64,000 bases of DNA from Flavobacteriales bacterium (lineage in GTDB: Bacteria > Bacteroidota > Bacteroidia > Flavobacteriales_F > PHOS-HE28). Both the position numbers and the translations under genes were made by a program. The stretch is from assembly GCA_016700415.1 (NCBI GenBank), contig CP065018.1:2362001-2426000 (forward strand), in the 5' to 3' direction. Positions 24,579 through 34,207 of the stretch are shown here, piece by piece (position 1 is the first letter of the stretch; each line of letters opens with the position of its first letter). The notes beneath the pieces were generated by a model that worked only from the letters and a program-made list of their open reading frames with translations, was not told where the DNA came from and made no database searches.

Positions 24579-25864
24579 TGTAAGTGCATCAAAGCGTTGA
24601 CGATGTGCGAGCGGTCGGCCTCCGTCTGGATCATGTCGTTGACCGTGCGCGCATGGTTCTCCAGTGCGAGGAAAAGGTCCGTGAGCCGCACCAGGCCATG
24701 TTCCAGCTCCAAGCGGTAGAGTTCGATCAAGTGTTCCTCACCGGCGGATTGGCGCTGTGTTCCCGCGATCAAGGTGTCAGCTTGGGCCAACGCTTCGCGA
24801 AGCTGTGCATGCCGCAGTTGCAGTTGATCCGCGTAGAAGTCTTGATAAGCCGTACGGCTTTTTTCGCGCAGGGCGATACGGTCATGTTGTGTGCGGCGCC
24901 GGTTGCCGTCATAGATCGGTACGCTGAGGTTGAGGCCCGCGCTGGCACCGAACCGGTTGGGCACGTCGCGGATCACGACGGCGTTCAGCCCCGCGTCGCC
25001 CACGGCGTTCAGACGCGCTCGGTAGTTCAGATCCACGCTGCGGTCGGCGATGTCGTTCGCCAAGCTGTCCACGGCGAATCGCCGCAAACCGGGCGAGGCC
25101 GATGGATCGAATGCCACCGGGGGCTGTAAGTTCAACGGGGCAAGTACGACCGTCGCGGTGTCCGCGCTTCCGCAAAGCGTGTTCAATGTCAACAGGTCGT
25201 TGCGGAGCAATGCCGTGGCCTTGCTGGCGGCGATGCGTTGTGCTTGCACGGTCACGCGTAGGTTCATCCCGTCGACCTGCTGGTAGATGCCCTGCTCGAC
25301 AAGGTGCTTCATCACCGCTTCCTCCTCGTCCAGTATGCGGACACGGTCGTGTACGGCGGCCAAGGTGCGCTGATCCGCGTAAGTGTTGATGTACTGCTCC
25401 GTCACGCGCTGATGGAGGTCCAGCAACGTTCCTTCCTTCGCGAGCAGAAGCGCATTGCCGCGCAAGGCCACCGGGTCCAAGCCCGCTCGTTTTCGGCCCC
25501 CGGTGAAGAGCGGTACCTGTGCGCCGACCACGGCCGAATAAAGGCCACTGTTCGTGATGGCCGGGTCGTAGCCCCAATGGGCGCCGCTCGGGGCATAGAG
25601 GAATTGGCCGCTGCCATTGACTTGCGGGCCGAAAACGGCGCGCACTTCGAAACTGTCCAGCGCCAAGGCATCCCGTTGATAGGCTTGGTCTTTCAGAACC
25701 GGACTGTTGGTCTCAGCGATGCGGAGGTAGTCGTCCAAGCTGCGCGTCTGCGCGTTAACCGGGGATACCGCGCATGCACACATCATCGCTAGCACAGCCC
25801 CGAACGCACCCGCCCCGCAACGCCGGAGAGCGCGCGGGGCGGGATCTGCTTCAGGGATGGACAT
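24575..25864 (-). CDS. TolC family outer membrane efflux protein
   Basis: 429 residues. A signal sequence with an Arg-rich start ends near SPVNAQ. The mature part shows two long helical hairpins typical of TolC/OEP proteins: SLDDYLRIAETNSPVLKDQ, VGAQVPLFTGGRKRAGLD in the first half and SAGLNLSVPIYDGNRRRTQHDRIALREKSRTAY in the second. It forms the outer-membrane channel for the RND pump. It is the first transporter gene after the PepSY-like lipoprotein gene (25 nt apart) and its stop overlaps the longer adaptor frame. Confidence 0.92.
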   Translation of the reverse strand: MSIPEADPAPRALRRCGAGAFGAVLAMMCACAVSPVNAQTRSLDDYLRIAETNSPVLKDQAYQRDALALDSFEVRAVFGPQVNGSGQFLYAPSGAHWGYDPAITNSGLYSAVVGAQVPLFTGGRKRAGLDPVALRGNALLLAKEGTLLDLHQRVTEQYINTYADQRTLAAVHDRVRILDEEEAVMKHLVEQGIYQQVDGMNLRVTVQAQRIAASKATALLRNDLLTLNTLCGSADTATVVLAPLNLQPPVAFDPSASPGLRRFAVDSLANDIADRSVDLNYRARLNAVGDAGLNAVVIRDVPNRFGASAGLNLSVPIYDGNRRRTQHDRIALREKSRTAYQDFYADQLQLRHAQLREALAQADTLIAGTQRQSAGEEHLIELYRLELEHGLVRLTDLFLALENHARTVNDMIQTEADRSHIVNALMHLQ

Positions 25865-25889
25865 CGCGTTCAGTCCGTATGCTGAAACC

Positions 25890-26357
25890 TTAGTCGTTCT
25901 CCTCGTCGTTGTCCTGTTCCTCCACCTTTTCCTTGATCACCTGGCCATCGGTAGAGAACACCACTTCCATGGACGTTTCTCCCTTTTCCATGTCCACCTC
26001 ATAGAAGATGCCTTTTGGGCTTTCAACATGTGAGATGCCCTCCAGTTTTTGGTCCTGGTACTTGGACGCGATCGTGTTGCGCACCGCTTCAGGCAATGCC
26101 TCCATCTCGATGTCCTTCTCGGTCTCCATCCATTGGCCCGCAGTGCCATAAGTAGCGCTCATGGCCTCGGCGCCTTGCTTGAAGTTCACCTCGAATTCGG
26201 TCATGGTCTCCATTTCCCAACGGGCGTGTTCCGCCTTGGGGAATTGTTTCATGAACGCGGTCTTCACAGGTTGTGGCACATCGGCTTCGCTCACTTTTTG
26301 CCCGCAGGCGGTGGCGCTTATGGCCAGCACCGACAAGATCATCAATTGCGTTTTCAT
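25890..26357 (-). CDS. PepSY-like (DUF2874-type) periplasmic lipoprotein
   Basis: 155 residues from the ATG at 26357; the longer frame to 26828 is antisense-like noise inside the kinase gene. The N-terminus MKTQLMILSVLAISATACG is a lipoprotein signal with cysteine 18. Two PepSY-like units follow, each with the V-P-x-x-V/A-x-x-x-F-x-x-x-F/Y-P pattern: DVPQPVKTAFMKQFPKAEHARWE and EALPEAVRNTIASKYQDQKLEG. Such proteins in Bacteroidota are frequently encoded with two-component systems and may bind ligands or restrain proteases in the periplasm. It sits between the kinase gene and the efflux genes, suggesting it belongs to the sensing side. Confidence 0.8.
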   Translation of the reverse strand: MKTQLMILSVLAISATACGQKVSEADVPQPVKTAFMKQFPKAEHARWEMETMTEFEVNFKQGAEAMSATYGTAGQWMETEKDIEMEALPEAVRNTIASKYQDQKLEGISHVESPKGIFYEVDMEKGETSMEVVFSTDGQVIKEKVEEQDNDEEND

Positions 26358-26422
26358 GGGATCGGGTTGTTGGTTCGGTACAAAGCACTGACGCGAACCT
26401 GTCGAGATCCTGAAGACGTCGT

Positions 26423-27670
26423 TCAGCCTTTGCGCACAATGATCGCGTGCATCCCGTTCGCCGCCATGTATTCCACACGCAACCCGTTCCGCTCGGCGAT
26501 CTCCTTCACCATGGAAAGGCCAAGGCCGGGGGAAGTGCTGGAGGGGTCGCCCTTGGCGAAGCGGTCGAAGAGCGAGGCCGGGTCTGCGGAAAGCACGGGG
26601 CCGGTGTTGCGCACGGTGATGCTTTCCTGCGTGATGACCACGGAAAGGGAGCCGTCCGGCACGTTGTGCTGTACGGCGTTGCCCAACAAATTGGACACAA
26701 GCAATTGCGCCAACACCGGGTGAAGCTTGATCCGACAACGGCCTTCCTCGATGAGTTCCACGGTGAGCAGGCGTTGCGCGATCGGGTCCTTCAACAGCAC
26801 CAGTTCCTCGCGGAAGACCCTTGACCAATCCACCTCCTGCGGAATGAATACGCCATCGCCCACCTTGGCCAGCGTCAGCATGTCGGAGATCGTGCGGCCC
26901 ATGCGCTCGCTGGCCGTATACATGCCTTGGATGGTCCCTGCCTCGCGCTCGCCCATGCTTGGGTTTTGGATCAGCTGGTCCAACCTTCCGCGCAGAATGG
27001 CCAAGGGGGTGCGCAGCTCATGTGCCGCTTGTTCGGTAAAGCGTTTCTGCGCGGTGAAGTCACGCTGCATGTTGGCCATCATGCCGCCCAATGTGCCCGC
27101 CATGCCCGCAAATTCTTCTACGTCCGATGGGGCGAGCATGGGAATGGGCGCATCTGGACGGAAGCGTTCCATGGCCTGCAGGTTGGTATGGAAAGGACGC
27201 CACAAGTGCGCGGAGAGCCAGCGGAACAGCAGCAGCGTACACAAGGTGAACAGCACCAGCACCACCGCGATGCTCACCGCAATACCCATCACCAGATCAT
27301 CCGTCTCCAATTGCGAGCGGCCGATGGTCAGGACCGCCGCACTGCCGTCCGCCTCCTTCGCGGGGAAGCGTCCGATGCGCCAAGGGATGTCCTCCGCATG
27401 CAGCGTGTCATAGATCACGGTGTCGGAGAATTGTTCGCCCGCTATCGTTCCGGGTGCTATCCGCAACAGCATATCGGGCGCGGTGATCTCCAGGTCCTGC
27501 TCCGAAGCGAGCATCCGATCGCGCACCAGTATGGCATGGTCCTCCAGCGCTTCGTCCACTTCATGCGTCACCGTATGGCGCACCAGCCCATATCCGATGG
27601 CGGTGCCGATCACCACCATCGGTAGCGCCAGCAAGGCTTGGTAGAGCGCGGTGCGTTGCAGCAGTTTCAT
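26423..27670 (-). CDS. Sensor histidine kinase of the efflux-linked two-component system
   Basis: 415 residues from the ATG at 27670, overlapping the response regulator stop (ATGA). Two membrane helices (about residues 12-30 and 127-150) bracket a roughly 95-residue periplasmic sensor region. A HAMP-like linker is followed by the phospho-acceptor H217 in FTEQAAHELRTPLAIL, the N box LLVSNLLGNAVQHN, a shortened GLGLSMVKEIAERNG region and C-terminal IIVRKG. It should phosphorylate the adjacent OmpR-type regulator and probably controls the TolC/RND genes downstream. Signal unknown. Confidence 0.92.
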   Translation of the reverse strand: MKLLQRTALYQALLALPMVVIGTAIGYGLVRHTVTHEVDEALEDHAILVRDRMLASEQDLEITAPDMLLRIAPGTIAGEQFSDTVIYDTLHAEDIPWRIGRFPAKEADGSAAVLTIGRSQLETDDLVMGIAVSIAVVLVLFTLCTLLLFRWLSAHLWRPFHTNLQAMERFRPDAPIPMLAPSDVEEFAGMAGTLGGMMANMQRDFTAQKRFTEQAAHELRTPLAILRGRLDQLIQNPSMGEREAGTIQGMYTASERMGRTISDMLTLAKVGDGVFIPQEVDWSRVFREELVLLKDPIAQRLLTVELIEEGRCRIKLHPVLAQLLVSNLLGNAVQHNVPDGSLSVVITQESITVRNTGPVLSADPASLFDRFAKGDPSSTSPGLGLSMVKEIAERNGLRVEYMAANGMHAIIVRKG

Positions 27671-28347
27671 GCACGGTCGCTCATGCGGTAGCCGAGACCA
27701 TAGACGGTCTTGATCAGGTCGGCGCATTCGTGTGCCGAGAGCTTTTTCCGAAGGTTCTTGACGTGCGCGTAGAGAAAATCGTCCCGGTCCAGGCGCTCCG
27801 CAAGATCACCCCACACGTGTTCCAGGATCGCGCTGCGAGAGAGGACGCGGTCCTTGTTCACGGCCAGAAAGTGTAGTAGGTCGAACTCGGTGCCCGTAAG
27901 GTCCAAGCGCGTACCCTCGGCTTCCGCCAAACGGTCATCCGGAACGATCCGCAAGGTTCCGATGGTGATGGAGTCCTGTGCCTTGGCCTGTTTGCGTCGC
28001 ACCAAGGCCCGGAGGCGCGCCACGAGTTCCGGTAAGTGAAAAGGCTTGGGCAAATAATCGTCCGCGCCGAGGTCGAGGCCGCTCACCTTATCGTCCAACG
28101 AACCCTTGGCGGAGATGATGATGATGCCGCAGGCGTTGTCGGCCTTGCGCAATGCGCGCACGATGTCGAGCCCGTTCCCCTGGGGTAAAGTGATGTCCAC
28201 CAGCACCGCGTCGTAGCTGTGCAATTGCGCCTTTTCCATGGCGGAAGGGAAGTCCGTGGCGGATTCCACCAAGTGGCCCTCGTCCTGCAAATACTGCCGG
28301 ATCGTGCGGCGCAGTTCCGTTTCATCCTCGATGAGGAGCACCTTCAT
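27667..28347 (-). CDS. OmpR-family response regulator
   Basis: 226 residues. The receiver domain has the acidic pocket at E7-D8, phospho-acceptor D51 in AVLVDITLPQGNG, T/S in IIIISAKGS and K in DYLPKPFHLPEL. A winged-helix DNA-binding domain follows (LDLTGTEFDLLHFLAVNKDRVLSR to VYGLGYRMSD). It precedes and overlaps its cognate kinase gene. The upstream four-helix-bundle gene ends inside its start codon (ATGA), so it may be transcribed from further upstream. Confidence 0.95.
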   Translation of the reverse strand: MKVLLIEDETELRRTIRQYLQDEGHLVESATDFPSAMEKAQLHSYDAVLVDITLPQGNGLDIVRALRKADNACGIIIISAKGSLDDKVSGLDLGADDYLPKPFHLPELVARLRALVRRKQAKAQDSITIGTLRIVPDDRLAEAEGTRLDLTGTEFDLLHFLAVNKDRVLSRSAILEHVWGDLAERLDRDDFLYAHVKNLRKKLSAHECADLIKTVYGLGYRMSDRA

Positions 28348-28811
28348 GCGTGCAAGCTATGGAGCGATCCCTGTCGGAAATTTGAAGAGAACCCTAATTC
28401 CTGATGGCTGATCGCTAATTCCTGCCAGCGTACTTCGCGCCCTTCTTCGCTGTTTCTTAGGTAGCGCATGAAGTTCCCGATGTCCTTGCTTTCATTCTTG
28501 CACTTATAGAAAGCAGCATCGAACTCCTCTTGTGTGATGTGCCTGCTGTCCAATGCTCGGTAGGGCTGTGATCGGGTTTCTCCAATGGAGCCCTTTGAAA
28601 TGGAAAGGAACTGGCCAAACTCCCGGTTACCATCGCGTTCAAAGCCTTCGGCTATGTTATCCATGCAGGAGCCGGAAGACCGGTTGATCTGATCCTTCAA
28701 TGCGAAATCCCTTGCGAATGAACCCTTCTGCGTTAACCCCCAGATCCCTTTGCAGAGCAAGCGCGCCTGTTGCCAAATACCGAGATCCTCGAAAGTCGTG
28801 ATGGTGGCCAT
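28344..28811 (-). CDS. Four-helix bundle protein (23S rRNA intervening-sequence protein family)
   Basis: 155 residues. The signature is ITTFEDLGIWQQARLLCKGIW at the start, FALKDQINRSSGSCMDNIAEGFERD in the middle and QFLSISKGSIGETRSQPYRAL, all matching the S23/IVP four-helix bundle family. Members form pentamers and were first seen in 23S rRNA intervening sequences, but most, as here, are free-standing genes of unknown function, often beside repeats. The C-terminal 28 residues are encoded by DNA containing AATTCCTGATGGCTGATCGC, similar to dispersed repeats, so the natural end may have been extended. It overlaps the response regulator start and follows sufB by 55 nt. Confidence 0.85.
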   Translation of the reverse strand: MATITTFEDLGIWQQARLLCKGIWGLTQKGSFARDFALKDQINRSSGSCMDNIAEGFERDGNREFGQFLSISKGSIGETRSQPYRALDSRHITQEEFDAAFYKCKNESKDIGNFMRYLRNSEEGREVRWQELAISHQELGFSSNFRQGSLHSLHA

Positions 28812-28866
28812 GAAGTGCTGGATCAGGAATTAGGAATCAGCAAAATAGCCGATCAACAGGCGAAGC

Positions 28867-30312
<1,446 letters not shown>

Positions 30313-30320
30313 GGGTTAAA

Positions 30321-30404
30321 AACTACCACGAAGACCGCTAAGGGGAGTGCCGATCTCCTTGCCTTTTACTTCCTTCGTGTCCTTCGCGTTCTTCGTTGTA
30401 TAAA
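30321..30404. repeat. Intergenic inverted repeat between sufA and sufB
   Basis: Left arm ACTACCACGAAGACCGCTAAGG and right arm CCTTCGTGTCCTTCGCGTTC are roughly complementary and belong to the same family as the elements at 3918-3998 and 5731-5805. It is followed on the plus strand by AAATTCCTTGCG, exactly as after the sufE-sufT element. Confidence 0.65.
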
Positions 30405-30417
30405 TTCCTTGCGTGGT

Positions 30418-30744
30418 TCAAATCGAAAAACTCTCTCCGCAGCCACAGGTCCGGCTCGCGTTGGGGTTGACGAACTGGAAGCCTTTGCCGTTGAGCCCGC
30501 CGCTGAAATCGAGTGTGGTGCCGAGGAGATAGAGCAGGCTCTTTTTGTCCACCACCACTTTCACGCCGTTGTCCTCGAAGACCTTGTCTCCATCCATCAT
30601 CTTATCGTCGAAGACCAGGTCGTACGAAAGGCCGCTACAGCCGCCACCCTTCACACCGACGCGAACGAAGTGCTGCGGACCACGGCCTTCCGTGCCCAAA
30701 AGCTTGGTGAATTCCTGCTTAGCGTTGTCACTCACTTTGATCAT
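30418..30744 (-). CDS. sufA: SufA/IscA-type (HesB family) Fe-S carrier protein
   Basis: 108 residues. The three conserved cysteines are C36 in KGGGCSGLSY and C100/C102 in SRTCGCGESF, the A-type carrier signature. It accepts clusters from the SufBCD scaffold and delivers them to client proteins. It is the first gene of the minus-strand suf half, with a strong Bacteroidota promoter (30786-30816) and a perfect palindromic operator between that promoter and the start codon. Confidence 0.95.
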   Translation of the reverse strand: MIKVSDNAKQEFTKLLGTEGRGPQHFVRVGVKGGGCSGLSYDLVFDDKMMDGDKVFEDNGVKVVVDKKSLLYLLGTTLDFSGGLNGKGFQFVNPNASRTCGCGESFSI

Positions 30745-30755
30745 GCCTGTATTCT

Positions 30756-30774
30756 ATTTAGAATCCATCTAAAT
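30756..30774 (-). promoter_or_regulatory. Perfect palindromic operator in the sufA promoter region
   Basis: ATTTAGA and TCTAAAT flank five bases (ATCCA on the plus strand), and one more T/A pair extends the symmetry on each side. It lies 11 nt downstream of the -7 element, overlapping the expected transcription start, and 11 nt upstream of the sufA ATG. A related, weaker site lies at the same place before sufC (1803-1821). Probable binding site of an iron, redox or Fe-S status repressor. Confidence 0.65.
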
Positions 30775-30785
30775 AAAGACGGTCA

Positions 30786-30816
30786 CAAAGGTACAAAGCA
30801 ACGGGGGCGCAGCAAA
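30786..30816 (-). promoter_or_regulatory. Bacteroidota consensus promoter of sufA-sufB
   Basis: On the minus strand, TTTG (30813-30816) and TACCTTTG (30786-30793) are separated by 19 nt, an exact match to the TTTG-N17-23-TAnnTTTG consensus recognised by the Bacteroidota housekeeping sigma factor. Transcription should begin around 30780. Confidence 0.75.
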
Positions 30817-30832
30817 CGGTCCGGAAAGCCTG

Positions 30833-31954
30833 TCACTGATAGCCTTTTGCCTGGTCGCGCATCACCAGGGTCCAATCCATTTTCCCGTAGTTGGTGCCCA
30901 GCCGCACCATGACAAGTTCCCGCGCGGGATCAACGTAAATGAACTGCCCGAGGTAGCCCTTGGCCTCGAAATCACCCTCGGCCGATGGCAGCCACCATTG
31001 GTACTGATAGAAGGGGGCGCTTCCGTTGGCGGTATCCAGGCGGGTGCTTTGCTCCACCCATTCCTTCGGTACCAGCTGCTTACCCCGCCAATTGCCCTTG
31101 TGCAGGTAGAGCGAACCGAGCATGGCGAAATCACGTGCAGGCGCATTGAGACAGCAGAAGGTCTTCTCGATACCGCCCTTCTTGCGGTCGATGCTCCAGG
31201 ATGCGGGATGGACCATGCCCAAGGGTGCCCAGATCTTGTCGTTGGTATATGCGGTGATCGTACGCATGTCACCGCCCTTCCGCAAGGCGCGCTCCAGGAT
31301 CCACCCGAGTAATTGACTGCTCCCGCTTTGGTACTCGAAATGCTCACCTGGCGGATGGCCTAGTTTCATCTTCGCCATGCCTCGGTACAGGCGCCTACCA
31401 TAGTAGAACGTGGCGGCATCACCGAAAGGGCTCTTGTAGCTCTCGTTGAAATCGAGGCCACTGGTCATCTGCAGAAGGTTCTCCACGGTCACCTTGTCGA
31501 ACCCGTTCTTCCGCAGCTCCGGGATGAAGTCGGTGACAGGTTGGTCGACTCCGGTGATGTAGCCGTCCGCGATGGCACAGCCGATCAACATGCTCAGCAA
31601 GGACTTGGCCATGGAGAACGACGCGTGCAGGTGGGCCTCATCGTAGCCCTTGTAGTAGCGCTCGTACACGATGGTGTCGCGCTGGATCACCAAGAAGGCC
31701 ACCGTCTCACGCTCCTCAATGAATTCGTCGAACGTTTGATCTTTCCCCTCATAGGTTATGCCGTGCGGGAGCTTTTCCGTTTCCGCCACCGCATACCGGT
31801 ACGGCTCCGGTGAGGCTGGCAGCGGCCGGGACGGGAACTTGCGCCAGTCATTGGTGCCGGCGAAATTGTAGATGACGAAGCGGCCGACCGTACAGCTACA
31901 AAGTAGAAGGCAGGCGAAAAGGAAAACAGTGACTTTCAGGGAACGGGCGTGCAT
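30833..31954 (-). CDS. Beta-lactamase family serine hydrolase (class C fold) lipoprotein
   Basis: 373 residues. The signal peptide ends in a lipobox-like CLLLCSC, so the protein is probably a lipoprotein. The catalytic SxxK is in ASFSMAKSLLS, and YQSGSSQ supplies the Tyr of the second motif (YxS rather than YxN); NLLQMTSGLDF is a typical family segment. The family includes esterases, D-amino acid peptidases and penicillin-binding-like enzymes, so no substrate is named. A TATTTTTC lies three bases before the start, implying a leaderless or near-leaderless message. It runs toward the sufA promoter on the same strand. Confidence 0.85.
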   Translation of the reverse strand: MHARSLKVTVFLFACLLLCSCTVGRFVIYNFAGTNDWRKFPSRPLPASPEPYRYAVAETEKLPHGITYEGKDQTFDEFIEERETVAFLVIQRDTIVYERYYKGYDEAHLHASFSMAKSLLSMLIGCAIADGYITGVDQPVTDFIPELRKNGFDKVTVENLLQMTSGLDFNESYKSPFGDAATFYYGRRLYRGMAKMKLGHPPGEHFEYQSGSSQLLGWILERALRKGGDMRTITAYTNDKIWAPLGMVHPASWSIDRKKGGIEKTFCCLNAPARDFAMLGSLYLHKGNWRGKQLVPKEWVEQSTRLDTANGSAPFYQYQWWLPSAEGDFEAKGYLGQFIYVDPARELVMVRLGTNYGKMDWTLVMRDQAKGYQ

Positions 31955-32099
31955 GGCGAAAAATAGCCATTGGGGTCCAAAGGGCGGATCCGTTCAGCGA
32001 CGGATCGTTGGAAGGATGCAGCTTGATCGACTTACGGCATACCTGAGGGATCCACTTGATCAAGCCGTTACAGGCGGTACCTTCGCACACAGGAAGAAC

Positions 32100-32122
32100 C
32101 TTCACCAAAAAAACCGGTGAAG
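32100..32122 (+). repeat. Inverted repeat upstream of rpoN
   Basis: CTTCACC and GGTGAAG flank nine A-rich bases, about 20 nt before the rpoN start. It could be a leader hairpin or a binding site; there is no T-tract, so it is not a convincing terminator. The rest of the 187-nt spacer (31955-32141) shows nothing I recognise. Confidence 0.35.
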
Positions 32123-32141
32123 AGCATTCCACCACGTTGCC

Positions 32142-33593
32142 ATGCTCAAGCAATACCTCTCCCAAAAGCTCCAACAGAAGCTCAGCCCGCAGCAGATCCA
32201 GCTGATGAAATTGCTCCAGGTGCCCACGCTGGAACTGGAGCAACGCATCAAGCAGGAGATGGAGGAGAATCCTGCTTTGGAGGAAGGCGAAGACCACGAC
32301 GAGGAGGAGGAGATGACCCACGAGGCCGCGGCGGAGAACGAGGAGACCACCGAATCCAGCAACGAAGAATTCGACCTGAGCGACTACTTCCAGGACGACG
32401 ACACGCCGGACTATAAGCTGAGCGCGAAGAACCAAAGCGCGGACGACGAGGAGTACGAAACGCCGATCACCGGCGGCAGTACGTTCCAAGATGCCATGCG
32501 CACGCAGCTCTCCCTGCGCGATGTGGACGAGCGCACCGAGCAATTGGCCGAGCACATCATCGGCAACTTGGACGAGGACGGTTACCTCCGCCGCGGCCTG
32601 GACCAGATCGTGAACGACCTGGCCTTCACCGCCAATATCATGACGGACGAGACGGAACTCGGCAAGGTGCTTCAGGAGGTCCAGTCGCTTGATCCGGTCG
32701 GCGTGGCCGCACGCGACCTGCGTGAATGCCTGCTGCTGCAATTGACGCGGATGCACAACGCGGTGGACGTGCTCACGGCGAAAGCCATCATTGATAAGCA
32801 ATTCGACGCGTTCACCAAGAAGCACTATGAGCGGATCATGGAGCGGTTGGAGATCGACGAGGATGCCTTGCGCGACGCCATTGAGGTGATCGTGCGCTTG
32901 AACCCGAAGCCCGGCAATACCGGCCGCGACACCACGAAGTCCGCGCAAGCCATCGTGCCCGACTTCGCAGTGAACGCGGTGGACGGACAGCTGGAGCTTT
33001 CACTGAACGGGCGCAATGCCCCGGAGCTGCGCGTGAGCCGCCAGTACCGCGACATGATCAAGGAATACCAGCGCAACAAGAAAGATCCCAAGGCCAAGGA
33101 CGCGCTGGTCTTCATCAAGCAGAAGCTCGATTCCGCCAAGTGGTTCATCGATGCGATCAAGCAGCGCCAGAATACGCTGCTCATCACCATGGAGGCCATC
33201 ATGGAGCATCAGCGCGACTTTTTCCTCACCGGCGACGAGACCAAGATGAAGCCCATGATCCTGAAGGACATCGCCGAGAAGGTGAGCATGGACATCAGCA
33301 CCGTGAGCCGCGTGGCCAACAGCAAATACGTGCAGACCGACCACGGCACCTACCTGCTCAAGTTCTTCTTCAGCGAAAGCCTGATGACGGACAGTGGCGA
33401 AGAGGTGAGCACCCGCGAAGTGAAGAAGATCCTGGAGGAAGCGATCATTGCGGAGAACAAGCAGAACCCGCTGACGGACGACGAGCTGACAAAACTGTTG
33501 CGCGGCAAGGGCTACAACATCGCCCGGCGCACTGTGGCAAAGTACCGGGAGCAATTGCACATGCCGGTGGCCCGCCTCCGGAAGGAGCTTTGA
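32142..33593 (+). CDS. rpoN: RNA polymerase sigma-54 factor
   Basis: 483 residues. Region I is the glutamine/leucine-rich MLKQYLSQKLQQKLSPQQIQL, followed by an acidic region II, the core-binding domain (LAEHIIGNLDEDGYLRRGLDQI and SLDPVGVAARDLRECLLLQL), the helix-turn-helix (KDIAEKVSMDISTVSRVANSKYVQT), and the RpoN box ARRTVAKYREQ at about residues 461-471. It directs transcription from -24/-12 promoters with the help of enhancer-binding proteins; none is encoded in the window. The stop and the start of the next gene overlap (TGATG). Confidence 0.97.
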   Translation: MLKQYLSQKLQQKLSPQQIQLMKLLQVPTLELEQRIKQEMEENPALEEGEDHDEEEEMTHEAAAENEETTESSNEEFDLSDYFQDDDTPDYKLSAKNQSADDEEYETPITGGSTFQDAMRTQLSLRDVDERTEQLAEHIIGNLDEDGYLRRGLDQIVNDLAFTANIMTDETELGKVLQEVQSLDPVGVAARDLRECLLLQLTRMHNAVDVLTAKAIIDKQFDAFTKKHYERIMERLEIDEDALRDAIEVIVRLNPKPGNTGRDTTKSAQAIVPDFAVNAVDGQLELSLNGRNAPELRVSRQYRDMIKEYQRNKKDPKAKDALVFIKQKLDSAKWFIDAIKQRQNTLLITMEAIMEHQRDFFLTGDETKMKPMILKDIAEKVSMDISTVSRVANSKYVQTDHGTYLLKFFFSESLMTDSGEEVSTREVKKILEEAIIAENKQNPLTDDELTKLLRGKGYNIARRTVAKYREQLHMPVARLRKEL

Positions 33594-34207
33594 TGCGCAA
33601 GGCGGCACACACGCTTTCCCTCCTGCTCCATCCGGTGTGGATGCCCACGTTCGCCGTGATCATCGCGTTCCATATCGACCCGCACCTCACCTTCGCGTTC
33701 ACCCCGCAAGGCCAATGGGTGATCGTGGGCATGGTCTTCGTCATGTCCGCGCTCTTCCCTATCTCCAGCATGTTCATGCTCTGGCGCAGCGGGGCGGTTT
33801 CGAAACTGGCGATGCCCGACCGCAAGGAGCGCATCGTACCCTACTTGCTCACGCTGATCTATTTCTGCATGACGTACTACCTGCTGCGAAGATCACCGAA
33901 CCATCCCGCCACGCTGGCGCTGTTCTGCGGCATCATCATCGCCTTGGTCGTGGACCTGGTCATCACAATCCGGTGGAAGATCAGCCTTCACATGACGGGG
34001 ATCGGGGGCCTCATCGGCATGGTGCTGGGTTTGATGGTGCTGCACGGCACCCCGGTCGGCTTCGCCCCTATTTTGCTGGTGATGACCGGCGCGCTTGGCA
34101 CGGCACGGCTACTGGTGACGGACCACTCTCCGGCACAGATCTACGCTGGTGCGCTGGTCGGTCTGGCCAGCACTTTTCTCTGCCTGCTGTTCGGGATCAA
34201 CTACTGA
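33593..34207 (+). CDS. PAP2-like integral membrane protein
   Basis: 204 residues from an ATG sharing one base with the rpoN stop. Six hydrophobic segments are visible. The motifs DRKERIVPY and TDHSPAQIYAGALVG correspond to degenerate KxxxxxxRP-like and H-x-x-x-x-AG elements of Bacteroidota PAP2-like proteins. Not all residues of the canonical phosphatase triad are apparent, so catalytic activity on lipid phosphates is uncertain. It converges with and overlaps galE by seven bases. Confidence 0.6.
   Translation: MRKAAHTLSLLLHPVWMPTFAVIIAFHIDPHLTFAFTPQGQWVIVGMVFVMSALFPISSMFMLWRSGAVSKLAMPDRKERIVPYLLTLIYFCMTYYLLRRSPNHPATLALFCGIIIALVVDLVITIRWKISLHMTGIGGLIGMVLGLMVLHGTPVGFAPILLVMTGALGTARLLVTDHSPAQIYAGALVGLASTFLCLLFGINY

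Noticed and set aside
28344..28811. Ribosomal RNA intervening sequence
   Set aside because: The four-helix-bundle family is named for such elements, but no rRNA sequence flanks this gene.
32100..32122. Rho-independent terminator before rpoN
   Set aside because: The 7-bp stem lacks a following T-run in either direction and no gene ends just upstream on the plus strand.
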